Counted from the first letter of the stretch, positions 39,800 through 51,660 are shown. The stretch: 64,000 bases of DNA from Eutreptiella sp. 'Long Island Sound 2002' (GCA_964036045.1 OZ038382.1:145588961-145652960); one strand, 5' to 3'. The notes: generated by a model not told the origin, from the letters alone. Translations and numbers: made by a program.

Positions 39800-42220
39800 T
39801 CAAGCAGGAAGAAGAAACAGCACTCCACCTGGCAGTCAGATAACAGTGGGGCCTGCGAGCCCAGGCCATCTCGTCGACTCATGACTCACCAGAGTGTCCA
39901 CATTGGCGCGCGCGCCAACAATCCTGCCGCACGGGGGTGGGGGGGGAGCGGAGTAGGTTTGCCGGTTGGTACTTCCAATTGCACGCACTTGGTTGTATTT
40001 TTTCTCCGGGGGTCGGAAGGGGTTCAAACAAACCGCAAGAGTCTCTATTGCTGTTAATTGGTTACCGCATACCTGTCTACTGGACCATAGAAATCGTTAT
40101 GTAGCCGGCTCGGAACAAGGCTTGTTAGCCTTGGTTCTGCAGTTTCGCACAGTTCATGTCGAAGTGGATAGCCTGCGGTCGGTCGGTTCCTCCCCGCTGC
40201 GAGCGTTTCCACTTGCATGTACCTGCGCCGGTGTGTAATTTGGAAACCACACCCGCATGCTCCTTCCTACCATTAGCCCCGTCGTTGCGCCTGCGTCTGG
40301 AACTTACCCATTCAATACCACGATATGAAACAGTGGGTTTGAAAATCCATTCGCAGACTTATGTCCGGTGCCGTATGCAAATGCAAGTTGCCTCCCCGTC
40401 GCACCGAAATTCGACAACGACACTGATGTTATGTTGGTGTGCGAAACCGTTCAGTGACGGGTGCGCCTGGATCAATTGGTTTTAATGTCCGAGAGAATGG
40501 ACCTCCCGTTGCAGCACCGACCAGAAGATCGTCACTGGTGTCAGGTAACGTTGCATACACAAACACAAACATGAACACATGGCGCGTTCATGTCGACTGA
40601 GTGTTGACTTTCTTTTTGGGACACCGATCTATCTTGAGAACCTTGTTCGCAGTATACAAAGGTTAGTATCAGCCCCGAGTTTGATGGAACAACTCAGTCG
40701 ACAGGCACGTGACAGATGTTCACGCAGCAAGCATCAACTGAACAAGCACGCCCAGCCTCCATCCCCTCTGAGCAGGTGTGACACGAGCCCCCCCCAAAAA
40801 ATAGGCGCAGCATACCACATATGATTTTGGCACAAGACTGGTTGCGCCGCAACTTTAAACCCACGACAAAGTGTTGCCCGCACTGCACTTTCTCTTGAAA
40901 CAGGGACGCCTGTCGTTATTGATGCTACCTTGTCAACTAAACTTAAGACCATCGGGGAGGCATTATTCATTTTCCGACCACAATAAGTCTTGAGTCACTC
41001 CACTGCCTGAGTCGGCAAAAGCAGCTGATTTGCTTGCTCTTATTGAGGCAATTGGGTGCGACAGAAATGAAATACCAACAAATTCGAACTGAAAAGCTGA
41101 TTTTGTGAACCCACTCTGAGCTTGGAGGATTGCGAGGCTTGAGTTCCAGCTTTCCCCTAACACTGAAAAAAACAGACCGCAGTGTTTTTCTAAGCCTGCG
41201 ACTGACAGAGCTGAAAGCTGGACACTTTTATTAGGGAAGTCAGCATCAGAAATGTGCGACTGTAGGAGTGGTCCAGCATGGACTAATTACAGTCCAAATT
41301 TGAAAATATTCCAAATTTGAGCTACAGTTTTTTTCTGGAACACGCGACTGTGCACGTGCCTTTCGCTCGCGCGCAAGTGTTATCTGGAGAATTCCGAACG
41401 CAAGAGCAAGCCGATAAGCGCTTATCCGTAGAATTGCAAACACTTGCGAATTCCGAGGCTCTGAATGTCTCGCGGCAATTTGAATTTGGACCTGCCAGTT
41501 CTGCCCTATGAAACCTGCAGTCGGCAGTCGCCAACGTTGGAAATTGCAGGCGTTAGTCAGCACGACGTGCGAAAATTTCACCTCCCAAGCAGAACACAGA
41601 ATAGTCGGACCTATTTCCGAACAGGATCAGACGGTCTATCTGACAAACGTCGAAAGCTGCTCTAGTCCTAGGCGAATGCACCGCCGAGGAACTTTGAGAA
41701 GGATGGGCAGCGATGAGCATGTTTGGCCGCCTGCACAGCACAGTGGACGCAAATACAGTACACACACTGTAACATAAATACGGGCTGAATGAGGTTACCA
41801 GTCACAAAGATGTTTAATTCTTCTGTGGCGGCTGAGCCTCGCCTGGGCATCGTGATGCACCGTGTTAGGCGAAGAACACAGATCTCGACGGTCGAAGAAG
41901 TCGTTCAGTGTTCGCAATCGCGTCCACCTGTCACTCGTGAAACGTTGACTGAAACTACCTATCGAGTGCAGATGGGAAGATTACCCAGTACAAAGTCATC
42001 AAGGGAGTGGTTCGTTACACAACAAGGGAGTGGATAGGACGTAAAGTCTGGGAGCAAGCGTTGTCGCTCTCTTGCTGCCGCCGCAGGAGTTTTATCTGGT
42101 ATCTTGTCCTGCTGAGGCTGAGCAGTGCAGCTAGTGGGCTCGGGCGGGGTGGGGTGGGAGCAATCGAGCTTGGTTTATTTAGTAAAATGAATCCTGTACG
42201 GAAGTCTTTTACAGATGTCA
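39800..42220. other. Unassigned region between the TPR gene and tRNA-Leu
   Basis: Frames here are short, the longest being 134 codons. Base composition is even and there are no long homopolymers, unlike the rest of the window. Possible promoter sequence of the TPR gene would lie just above 39,784, but no TATA-like or other site is convincing. Confidence 0.4.
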
Positions 42221-42224
42221 CAAA

Positions 42225-42307
42225 GGCAGGATGGTCGAGCGGTCTAAGACGGCAGCTTCAGGTGCTGTTCTCCTCTGGGGGCGTGGGTTCGAATCCCACT
42301 CCTGTCA
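42225..42307 (+). tRNA. tRNA-Leu (anticodon CAG)
   Basis: Acceptor GGCAGGA pairs with TCCTGTC (one G-U). The D arm is GTC-GAGCGGTCTAA-GAC. The anticodon stem is GCAGC/GCTGT with loop TTCAGGT, anticodon CAG at 42,259-42,261. There is a long class II variable arm (TCTCCTCTGGGGGC), and the T arm is GTGGG-TTCGAAT-CCCAC. Discriminator A at 42,307. No intron and no encoded CCA. ACATTTTAG about 20 nt downstream gives a TTTT Pol III stop. This is an intact, ordinary eukaryotic tRNA gene. Confidence 0.95.
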
Positions 42308-42805
42308 AACTTCATCTACGCGTCACATTTTAGGTTGCACCATTACGTATCAACTTATTTTCTGGTCCCCATCAGCTTGCACGGGCATGGTAGGAAAACC
42401 TATTTTGCAGGGCTGAAGTCAATCCCAGCTGCTGTGTGCTCCGTGGTCGCACACAGCGTTGAGAAGGAGATGAGGCCTTCACGGAAGTGCGCAGAAAAGA
42501 AAATCGATGCAGCGCTTTAACATGGAAAAAAATTACCTCTGACTTGGCGCGGTCGGGCAGTGGTAGCTAAAGCCCTTGGCGGCAGCTGATTTTGTGCTTG
42601 CGACCGTACGCAGTCCCCCCCACCAATCCTCACATCCTCACATTGCCGCTCTACAGGGGGCCTGCATTGCAGAACCCGCAGCAGCCAGGGTGAAGGAGGA
42701 GCATTAAGGCCACCACCCTCTTGGAGTCTCAATTGCCCATGCAGATATCACTGGGCTGACAAAGATGGGATGGGTGCCTTTCACCGCCTGTTTCAGGTCC
42801 ACAAC

Positions 42806-43438
42806 ATGTGTAAATTGCTATTTTTTTTGTTTTGCCTCCTGTGTTTTAGGAGAATTGAGGCGTGGCCCCAGCCAATATCCATCAACCTCATCAAATACTC
42901 CGGCTTTTGGTACGAACTTGCCGCCTCGTACATACCAAAATACACATTCGAGAGAGGGTTGGACTGCAACACTGCCAACTACACCGTCGCACAGGACGCA
43001 TCCCAAAACTCCTACATCATTGTTACTAACACTGGGGTGGCCAGGAAGACTGGGGAGCTATCAAGCGTGCATGGCAGTGCTGTGCCTTTGGAGTCTGTGA
43101 GTCCATCTGCAGACACCATTGGCAAATTATCTGTCGGATTTGGTCCAACTGCTCCCACACCCATGCGCCCTGGATTTGCCAACTATGTTGTGGTCTATTT
43201 GGGTGGAGACTACGAGACAGCAGTGGTAACAGACCCCTTCGGCGCAACCGCGTTTTTCTTGTCACGCACCCCGACGATTTCGGTGCAGGAGTGGGATCGC
43301 ATGAAGATGGCTGCCAATAGGAATGGTGTTCTGCTGTGGTTGATTGGACTTCTGCCGACTGTCCAGGACCCTGAAGTTTGCAAGCACCATAAGACATCTC
43401 CAGGCCACCAGGTTATATCCATATCTGCTTCAGCTTAG
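42806..43438 (+). CDS. Lipocalin (apolipoprotein D/Blc-like)
   Basis: Small secreted or membrane-attached beta-barrel that binds hydrophobic ligands; 210 codons from the ATG at 42,806. The family motifs are present in order: YSGFWYELAASYIPKYTFER (SCR1, GxW) at about residue 30, NYVVVYLGGDYETAVVTDP (SCR2) at about 125, and FFLSRTPTISVQEWDRM (SCR3) at about 150, ending with the usual GV motif. The N-terminus from this ATG is a hydrophobic, signal-like MCKLLFFLFCLLCF. However, TTTTTTTTGTTTTGCCTCCTGTGTTTTAG at 42,821-42,849 is also a textbook 3' splice site, so the real signal peptide may be on an upstream exon and this exon may start at 42,850. About 25 extra residues follow the barrel, ending VISISASA. 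Confidence 0.85.
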   Translation: MCKLLFFLFCLLCFRRIEAWPQPISINLIKYSGFWYELAASYIPKYTFERGLDCNTANYTVAQDASQNSYIIVTNTGVARKTGELSSVHGSAVPLESVSPSADTIGKLSVGFGPTAPTPMRPGFANYVVVYLGGDYETAVVTDPFGATAFFLSRTPTISVQEWDRMKMAANRNGVLLWLIGLLPTVQDPEVCKHHKTSPGHQVISISASA

Positions 43439-43439
43439 G

Positions 43440-44186
43440 AGCGTGGACTTCCTGAACCAATACGGTAGGGCTGGTCGAGAAGTCATGGAGTGCTGGGATA
43501 CGCGGTGCAGTGTGGACAAAATTGTAAATGAAGATATGCGGGAACAGTGCAGGGTTTGGGTCTCCCAGTCGTCATTCTGGCAACCTTGCGGAACCAATCA
43601 GCCCTGAACCACATATGACAGGGCTGGTGCAGAAGTGCATGGGGTGGGATACAAAGTCAGGATGGTACCGTGAGTCAAGATAGAATTGGTGATTGAACAT
43701 TGCAGTCCATCACCTCAACTCAAGGGGCCACCATCACCCCAACTCAAGGGGCGAGACGGAGGTGCGGGAGTCCATCACCCCAGCTTGAAAAAATGTGGGA
43801 AGAGTGCAGCGGTTGGGCCACACAGAAGCAATGGAATCATTCCGCAAACATTGTGGAGTTGCTCTGGATTCTGAATCTTTCAGATCATGCTGTCTGAATG
43901 TACGTGGGCCACCCTGCAGGAGAGAATTCTGTGTGCACTCTGGGTCAGCTGGTCCCAGAATAGCCCATGTGAAGAGCACACTCAAGCAGCTCTGGGACAT
44001 TACTCATCTTCTGTGACACATGCTTTACTATCATCAATCCATTCCTGTCATTACCCCTGTCACACACGAAGGTCAGCATGTAAGGCTTTCATTGGTCCTC
44101 AGAAAATGAAGCAGTGCACATACGTTCAGCAGTTGAGTCACCAGTGAGAAGAGGATGAGTTTCATGATGAAGTGCTTGAGAAATAT
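43440..44186. other. 3' flank of the lipocalin gene, no further gene seen
   Basis: Short frames only. CACCCCAACTCAAGGGGC-type motifs are repeated twice at 43,710-43,755. No poly(A) signal is evident. Confidence 0.35.
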
Positions 44187-44436
44187 GGCAATTTAAGAGC
44201 AGTCCATACTCTTACATACCGAACATAACCTATGGTTGGGCGTCCAGTTGTAATTTTAAGCAGTGTGTTGCCTTTGTCCTTTGGACAGCGGACTGCATCA
44301 AACTATGACTGTGGCAATTTAAGAGCAATCCATACTCTTACATACCGAACATAACCTATGGTTGGGCGTCCAGTTGTAATTTTAAGCAGTGTGTTGCCTT
44401 TGTCCTTTGGACAGCGGACTGCATGAAACTATGACT
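44187..44436 (+). repeat. 126-bp tandem duplication
   Basis: GGCAATTTAAGAGCARTCCA starts at 44,187 and 44,313. The two copies differ at only two or three positions, so the duplication is recent. Confidence 0.95.
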
Positions 44437-44689
44437 GGACTGAATCAATGTGTACAATGCGTGGTGGGAATTGGTATTTTGAAGAATCACAATCGCGGCT
44501 GTTAACTTGAAACGTGCAGTCTGACGAATGGTGTCCTGGGCTGCATGCCAACACTCAAGGTCAGGTTTCTACCCTTTGGCTGACTCTTGATCCACCACTC
44601 CATCATGGGACTCCCCCGAACCGTCGCTTGCCGTAACAATCCATGGAGCCTTGGGTGCTGGAGAAAAATCACCTCGAAGAGAGGTTGTT

Positions 44690-45440
44690 AGATCAAGCGC
44701 AGGCGCGGGCGTTGTATACCCCCCTTTTTGGGGGTCGTTCGCGTAGCATACCCCAACGTATGGTTTCTAACATCTAACCCCTTGTAAAATCATCATTTTA
44801 GGACCAAAAATGATCCCCCAATGAATTTTTGGATTTTGACCCCCGTACCCCCCCAACCCTGGGTACCCCTTTTTGGGGGGTGGGGGGCAAAACTTCTTTG
44901 TGTATTGTGACCGCCGTGTGTGTATTTGGACCTAGGTCCTGAAGAACTTTTTTCTTGTATATGGACCTCCTAACCCATGGCGGGGGTCCCGGGTCCCAAC
45001 TCCAGGTACCCCCAGTCGCCCCCCCCCCCCCACCCATATGGCCCCTTGCCAGTGAGGACTTAGCCGTTTTCAGGCTGGATAGGCTGTTTAGTGGCACGTG
45101 AAAGTTTTTTGAAATTCCATTTTTCATGAAACCTTTCCGTTGCCCCGAGGATGGGTTTGTGTGATCATTTGGTGACAATACGGGTAGTTGAGCACCCATG
45201 AGGACCCACGTAGTGGCCGGTAGGCCTATGTAGCCCGTGCCATGGGCCCTGCGAAAGCCCCAAAATTGCTGTTGCATAGGCTGTTTAGTTTTTCACATTT
45301 CCACTTTTTCCAAAACCCTTCTGTTGCCCCTAGGATGGGTTTGGGTGATCATTTGGTGACAATACGGATAGTTGAGCACCCATGGGGACCCACGTAGTGG
45401 CCACTGGGCCCGTAAAGCCCGAGCCATGGCCCTTCCAAAA
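44690..45440 (+). repeat. ~182-bp tandem duplication within unassigned DNA
   Basis: GGATGGGTTTGTGTGATCAT (about 45,149) and GGATGGGTTTGGGTGATCAT (about 45,332) head two copies that share TTTGGTGACAATACGG, GTTGAGCACCCATG and GACCCACGTAGTGGCC. The stretch 44,700-45,020 before them carries several CCCCCTTTTTGGGGG hairpins. No gene seen. Confidence 0.75.
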
Positions 45441-46379
45441 GTTTCAAAATTGTCGTCTGTAGGTGGTTAAATGGCATTTGGTGTGTGCATGCACTGCTTA
45501 AGTAGCATTCCACCCTCTAGAGGTCAGCATTGGAAAATTTTGCGAAACATTTTTTTTGATATTGTGACTTTTTACAATCATGAAATATGCAATGGGGGAG
45601 CGTGAGCGTGCCGGTATTTTTTCTTTTACCCCCACCCCACCGGTGACCGTTTAGGGGGTGCACTAAGCGCAATGCATGCGCAGCGCAACTGTTTGGACGG
45701 CTAGCCCTCCTAGAACCCCATATTTTGTGATACTATGGGCATTATTATTTTTTGACAAGGGGTATTTTGATGTTTTTTTCACAAACGGGAAATGGTATAT
45801 TTGGATTCTCACCCAGTTTCACCAATTTGTTTCCATTTTTTGCTCATTTCCACCACATGCACTCGTTATTAGCTTGATTTCTCCCCACCATGGGGACCCA
45901 AAGAAAGCAGGTGTAATGTAGCCATATTGATTTCTCCCCACTATGGGCACTCCGAGAAGGCAAGGGTGATGTAGCGAATACTGAGTTTGCGTTTCGTTCT
46001 TGTGATGTGAAGCAGAAACACCGTCCAAACTGCTTGTGGCTTGGGGACTCATTAGCACAGTGAAATCTATGCGAAAGGTTAGGCAAAGTACCCTTTGTTA
46101 CGTACAATACAAATAACATTTGGAGTTGTTGAATTCACAGCTATTGTCTAATTATGAAACGTGCTTTGTAGGGAAGGTGCCTAGTCCATCATGGTCTATT
46201 TGGGGGTATTTCTCCACCAGAGGGTAAATCTCGGGCTAAAGTCGGGATAGTTAATAGAAAGGCGGCGCGCCGGGCAAACATTCCTCCTATGTAAAACATG
46301 TTTTTCACACTACATGGGTGTTGTGGGGGCGGGGGGGGTGGCTCCCAAGGGGTTGAGGGCACAATTTGTCTATGCAACT

Positions 46380-47185
46380 TTCCAGCCCCAGCAGTTTAAA
46401 AATAGAAATTTCCGAAACTGTGTTTTTTTGATATGTTGACCATAAAAAATGATCAACTATCCTGTATAAAGCATATATTGGCCCTTTTCATGTGTTTGAC
46501 ACCATACTTGGGTGTTGGGGGGGGGGGGAGGGGGATTGCTCCCAAGGGGTTCTGGGCACAATTCGATTATGTAGTTTTCCAGCCTCGGCAGCTCAAGAAT
46601 CGAAATTTCCGAAACCAATTTTTTTTTGATGTTTCGAACATCCAAAATGATCAAGTATCCTACGTAAAGCATGTTTTAGCCCCCTTTGCTTTATTTTCCC
46701 CTATATTTGGTGTGTTTGTGTGTGCGGGGGGGGGGGGTGGCTCCCAAGGAGGTTGGGGCACACTTTGCAGCTGTCAAGCTTCAACAGCTCGTAACATAGA
46801 ATTTTCCGAAAGCAATTTTTTTGACACCTTGACCATCCAACATGAGCAAATATGGTATGTAAAACATGTTTTAGCCCTTTTTCATATTTTCTTCACACTA
46901 TTTTGGTTTTTTTTTGGGGGGTGGTCCCAAGGGGTTAAGGGCACAATTTGCTTATGCAGCTTTCAAGCCTCACCAATTCAAAAATATAAATTTTGAAAAC
47001 TAATTTTTTGAATATGTTGACCATCCAAAATGATCAAATATCCTATTCAAAGCATATTTTAGCCCCTTTTCATCTGTTTTTCAAACTATTTATGGTTTGT
47101 TTCGGGGCTGGACGGGGGTGGCTCCCAAGGGGTTTAGGGCATAACCTGCTTATGCAATTCACCAGCCTCAAGAGCTCAAAAAATG
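46380..47185 (+). repeat. Diverged subfamily of the ~195-bp array (about four units)
   Basis: Units have GATCAA/GAGCAA at 46,451, 46,649, 46,844 and 47,032 (periods 188-198). They share the layout of the 32.8-kb array: TTTTTTTGAT, CATCCAAAATGATCAA, TAAAGCATGTTTTAGCCC, a G-run of 8-13, GGCTCCCAAGGGGTT, GCAGCTCAAGAATCGAAATT. One frame stays open across three units. Confidence 0.85.
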
Positions 47186-48384
47186 GAGACTTGGTCAGAG
47201 TCGGAGTTTTCTCTTTTGACCTTTCCAATTTCTGTGACTTTCTCTGTGGGTGGGCGGCCGTCCATGTTGATGATATTTCGATCGCTGGGTCTGATTCTCT
47301 TACTTCATCCGTTCTACAAGCGTTGCGCAGTGTCTTCTCTGTTGGTTCTGAAAACAGAGAGGAGTATCTCTTTTGTGGAGTGCATTTGGAATGCAAGCGT
47401 GATGATGACGGCAATCTAATCGAGATAACATTGGACCAACAGAAGTATATTGATGAGATCACGGAGATATCGTTGGAGGAGTCTACATATCGTGGAAGAT
47501 TATTGAACGCGAAAGAGACCACGCTGCATCGTGGTTTGATTGGTGCTTTGTCTTGGTGTACCGGACAAACAAGACCTGATTTCTCTTATAGCGTGTGCCG
47601 CCTTTCACAACGATCAAGCAAACCTACAGTCTCACATGCACTTCAAGCGAACAAGACTTTGCAGCACATGACAAAGAGATCTTTATTCATCAGATTTCCC
47701 AAGTTGAATGGACGTGTTCGCCTTATTGGAAACCATGACTCGTCATGGGGCAATGGGGAAGAAGGGAAAACTGTTGGTGGCTGGCTGTGGACTATCGCCA
47801 GTATCGGTGAAGACAATGAAAGAGCGATTTTGTATCATCAACTGGAAAAGCCGTACCTTGCGCATAGTCGTCAAGTCCTCCTTTGTGTAATGGCTATGCC
47901 ATTTTTACCTTTGCTCTGAGCCACATTGCATTCTTTTCAAACCCAACATAAAGATGACACTCAGAAAACCTTTTCCGTAAACTCTCCAACGCTTGATTTT
48001 GAACTCGTTGGTGACGGACTCCCATAATTTTGATATTGTCATTCCGTTTCCTTTGTCCACTCCTGACCACCTTGGAGCACAGCACCAACTCGTCAACTCG
48101 CCGTACGGTTCATGTTGGCGGTCTGAAAGACGGCCACTCACTCAGTTTGTCTTGCGATGCTGAATGGCACGCCACTGGCGTGCTTATTGCATCCTTCACA
48201 AACCCTGTGGAGGATGCAAACACTATTGACAACGTGATTTTATAATAAAAATAAATGACAGCGAATGCGAAATCAAATCACGTTAACTACTTCGCCTGAA
48301 CTACATCGTATTTTACAGTGCTTCTGCACGCGCGCTCTGTGGCAGGTCTCTGCTGGTAGCTACTCAGATCCCGTGCCCATTGCA

Positions 48385-48969
48385 CTCCCCTCCCAAAATG
48401 GAAACATGGGAGGGCATGGCTCCATAGAGGCACTGCCCTCACTTGTTGACATTTGATAATTTACCTGATGGGCATGGATCTGTTAGTGCTACATGTCCCC
48501 GTGTGCTCACCTTCCCAAACCTCTGCCACTGCACTCCCACACACCCTACTCACCGCGAGCACTCCTCTCAGTGCCGTGCACTCGAGCACTCGGTTGCTTC
48601 CACCCACTCACAGTGCCACCCCAGCACTTATGGCGCTGTCACCTATACTTGAGTGCCACCCACAGCACTCGTACAAAGTATGGCGTCAGTCAGCGTGACT
48701 CCCTGTGCCAACCACAGCAACACGACACTGACTGTTGCATAACATACTGTCTCCTTGCACTCTCAGGTGCCACACACAGTGTTCATTGGTGTGGGTGCCT
48801 CGCATCGCCCACGGCAATGCACAGCACTCACGGGTGCATAACACCGTAAACTGAGGCCTCAAGAACAGTGGGCCACTAAATAGGTGTATAACCACAAGGT
48901 CATGTGGAAAATGATTTAGATGCAAATTTTTGAAAATGGATGGAAGCTTCATTCAGGCCTTACGTGGCC
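48385..48969. other. Non-coding internal part of the LTR element
   Basis: Between the 3' LTR and the ORF end. It holds the polypurine tract and a stretch of CAGTGCCACCC/GCACTC repeats (48,530-48,680) but no conserved open frame. Confidence 0.5.
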
Positions 48970-49593
48970 TCAGTTAGACTTTACAACTGCAGTAAACCTT
49001 GACTCTTGTCGTCGTTTCCCCATCCTCACTGCATATCCTCGGTTCCCACCGCGTCGTGTGGGTCTTTTGGACGTCGTCACTTGTTGAAGGCTGTACGCAC
49101 CATAGGCCGCTGCTTGTTGTCGTAGCTCTGCCTCCAGTGCTTCGAGTTTTTTCTGCTTTTCCTCAAGCCGGGTCTGGAGGTCGTGAATCTTCTCGTCTCG
49201 TCGCTGTATGGTGGCATCTCGACGAAGCACGCGCGCTCGCTTTGCCTCCAAGAGTTCAGACATACTTGATTCGTCGTAGACGTCGTACGCAAGTCCAGAA
49301 CGCTCGCCGATTCTCGAAGTCTCCTTGTAGCGTTGAGTGGTAGTCCTGTAGCTCTCCTCTTCACCAGCAACTCGATAATCAAGCTCCTTGTCTTCGGCTT
49401 CAGGCCATCCGTAATCCCAGTATTCATCGCTGTCCGTGCATTCGTCACTGTAGTCGTCGCTGCTGCTGCGCGTAGATCTTCGTTTCTTCTTTGGCTTGGC
49501 GTCCTTCGCTGGCTTCTCACGCTGGATCTTGGATTCCTTGGCACGCTTCTCACGCTTGCTCTTGGATTCCTCGCAAGGCATTTCACGTGGCAT
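48970..49593 (-). CDS. Single ORF of the non-autonomous LTR element (coiled-coil, basic)
   Basis: 207 codons from the ATG at 49,593, which lies about 70 nt inside the 5' LTR. The N-part is Lys/Glu/Arg-rich (SKSKREKRAKESKIQREKPA), then come an acidic Ser/Asp/Tyr segment (SSSDDYSDECTDSDEYWDYG), a coiled coil at about residues 110-170 (RRDATIQRRDEKIHDLQTRL, EEKQKKLEALEAELRQQA) and a basic tail (KRPTRRGGNRGYAVRMGKRR). There is no zinc knuckle, protease, RT or integrase. By position it takes the place of Gag. It could be a reduced nucleocapsid-like protein, a captured host gene, or a regulatory product. No family recognised. Confidence 0.7.
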   Translation of the reverse strand: MPREMPCEESKSKREKRAKESKIQREKPAKDAKPKKKRRSTRSSSDDYSDECTDSDEYWDYGWPEAEDKELDYRVAGEEESYRTTTQRYKETSRIGERSGLAYDVYDESSMSELLEAKRARVLRRDATIQRRDEKIHDLQTRLEEKQKKLEALEAELRQQAAAYGAYSLQQVTTSKRPTRRGGNRGYAVRMGKRRQESRFTAVVKSN

Positions 49594-50684
49594 GTGGCTG
49601 CAAAGCGCGCATCGCTTTTATTCCGGGTTTGGAGGTCTTGGACCAAAGGTGCAATAAGCATGTAATGGCTATGCCATTTTTACCTTTGCTCTGAGCCACA
49701 TTGCATTCTTTTCAAACCCAACATAAAGATGACACTCAGAAAACCTTTTCCGTAAACTCTCCAACGCTTGATTTTGAACTCGTTGGTGACGGACTCCCAT
49801 AATTTTGATATTGTCATTCCGTTTCCTTTGTCCACTCCTGACCACCCTGGAGCACAGCACCAACCCGTCAACTCGCCGTACGGTTCATGTTGGCGGTCTG
49901 AAAGACGGCCACTCACTCAGTTTGTCTTGCGATGCTGAATGGCATGCCACTGGCGTGCTTATTGCATCCTTCACAAACCCTGTGGAGGATGCAAACACTA
50001 TTGACAACGTGATTTTATAATAAAAATAAATGACAGCGAATGCGAAATCAAATCACGCTAACTACTTCGCCTGAACTACATCGTATTTTACAGTGCTTCT
50101 GCACGCGCGCTCTGTGGCAGGTCTCTGCTGGTAGCTACTCAGATCCCGTGCCCATTGCACTTTGCTGGTGAAACCCTTGCATGTTCAGCCTGCTTGGATG
50201 ACCTGTTCGTGACCCTGAACGTCGTGACTGAGATTACGAAGATGCGAGTTCCTGTCACGCTACGCCCTGACTGTGCATCACTATTTGATCACGTCTATTT
50301 GCACAAGGCTGTCTCAGAGAAACGACTGCTCATCGAGCTAGCTGTGATTCCAGACGCTATAACGTCTGGAGAAGTCACCAATCTCGAATGGGTGGCTACG
50401 CAAGCTCAACTCGCAGATGCGGTGGCGAAGTCTGGGTACAGTTCTATATTCTATAATTCCTTCTGCATGCCGTTCTCCCATGAGCATGAGAGTACCTGTT
50501 TATCGTCCCCTGTCAACAGACTTCGTAACGACTTTATCGTAATCCCTGATCGATCTGTCATGCATGATCGCTGTTGCTCTGTCCATTGTTGTGCTAAGGC
50601 AGAAAAAGAAAAGACGGATGTTTTCTGAGCTCAGTTCATTATATCTGTTGATCTATAATTAATTGAGGTGACAATTCATCAGCC

Positions 50685-50765
50685 GAATGTGATATCATAA
50701 TTGGCGGAACATAGGATTTCCATTGCGTCCTAGGTTCGATTCCTGGTTGCCATCCATGCAATTTG
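50685..50765 (+). pseudogene. tRNA-like fragment with intact T arm
   Basis: CTAGG-TTCGATT-CCTGG is a good T arm with TTGCCATCCA as a possible acceptor end, and TTTCCATTG resembles a CCA anticodon loop. The 5' half does not fold. A second isolated TTAGG-TTCGATT-CCTAG arm is found at 63,513-63,529. Confidence 0.35.
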
Positions 50766-51296
50766 CCTAAAAGCGGTAAATCCATTTCAGCATGGGATGC
50801 TCCTAATCTATGACATTGATATACAATGAGCTTTTGCATGGTCTACAAGTGTTTTTATATCAATTTGTAAGATCCAAACAAGGCATTTGTACCATCCTTC
50901 TTGCAACCTTTTAGGTTGGTGTTTTGTTGATGCACTGGATTGTCACTATACACGTGAGAGATCATTCCTTAAATTTATTGCATTGCTTACTATTGAAAAG
51001 AGTCAAGGGAAATTTTAACAACCATAATTAAATTAAAGACCACGGTCTGCATGCTCCCCAATAGGAGTGGGATTTGTTTTCAGATCCAGGAGGCCTCCAT
51101 GGAGTAGGCCAGAACGGATGCCCCATAGAGAATGTTCCCAGGTATGGCCAACAAAAATAAGTAAATTGAGAGGTCCTGCCAAAAGACAGTGCAGTGTGCA
51201 CAGATGCGTCCGGTGTGCACAGTGCGCATGTTCACAGTGTGTGTGTGAAGTGTGCGGAATGCGTGCATGTGCACAGTGCAAACGTTCGCGTGTAGG

Positions 51297-51660
51297 GTCA
51301 CATATGGTGTCTTGCCAAGGCCAAACTAATCTTAAGAACAAGGTCGAGCAATTTGAAATCTCATGATACCTCCCCTAAATCTACTTATACTACAATTAGA
51401 CATCAAACAGGGCAAATATGGCTGTTTTGAGGCAATTTTGCCACCCACTGTTGATATATCTTGATGCAAGAGCATTTAGGGTCACATATGGTGGTTTGCT
51501 AAGGCCAAACTAACCTTAGGGAGAAGCTTGACCAATTTGAAATCTCATGAAACCTCCCTGAAATCTACTTATTATTACTTGAAAAAGTGCCAAAAATGGC
51601 CCAAAAAGGCGGTATTTTGGGAATTTTTCCCGAACCATTGATCTGATCGCGGTCATTTGA
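51297..51660 (+). repeat. 183-bp diverged tandem duplication
   Basis: GGTCACATATGGTGTCTTGC (51,297) and GGTCACATATGGTGGTTTGC (51,480) head two copies sharing AAGGCCAAACTAA, ACCAATTTGAAATCTCATGA and CTCCCTGAAATCTACTTAT. The surrounding 50,880-51,890 has no gene. Confidence 0.8.

Larger units (their letters stand above)
47886..50159 (-). mobile_element. Complete 2.27-kb non-autonomous LTR retrotransposon
   Basis: LTRs of 499 bp at 47,886-48,384 and 49,661-50,159 differ at four positions that I can find (about 99% identical). Each starts TG and ends CA. CTTTG is duplicated at 47,881-47,885 and 50,160-50,164. Read on the minus strand, a polypurine tract (TTTTGGGAGGGGAG) sits directly before the 3' LTR (48,384), which fixes the orientation. 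A possible primer-binding site TGGTCCAAGACC lies about 10 nt inside the 5' LTR. The LTR contains TATAAAA. The internal 1,276 bp encodes only one protein (48,970-49,593) and no pol domains. It sits in the RNase H of a copia fragment. Confidence 0.93.
47190..50628 (+). pseudogene. Ty1/copia pol fragment (RT end and RNase H), interrupted
   Basis: 47,190-47,885 encodes the end of a copia reverse transcriptase (AAVHVDDISIAGSDS, the YVDD-type site as HVDD; GLIGALSWCTGQTRPDFSYS) and the start of RNase H (GNHDSSWGNGEEGKTVGGWL). The RNase H resumes after the nested LTR element at 50,165 with AGETLACSACLDD and the closing WVATQAQLADAVAKSG. Joining 47,885 to 50,165 keeps the frame (KSSF + AGETL). A one-base frameshift lies between about 47,790 and 47,840, so the copy was already damaged or has decayed since. 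Gag, protease, integrase and the 5' part of RT are missing. The left edge abuts the tandem array. Confidence 0.9.

Noticed and set aside
46433-46996. 187-codon ORF as a gene
   Set aside because: It lies wholly in the tandem array and repeats with its period. Reported instead as an observation on the array.
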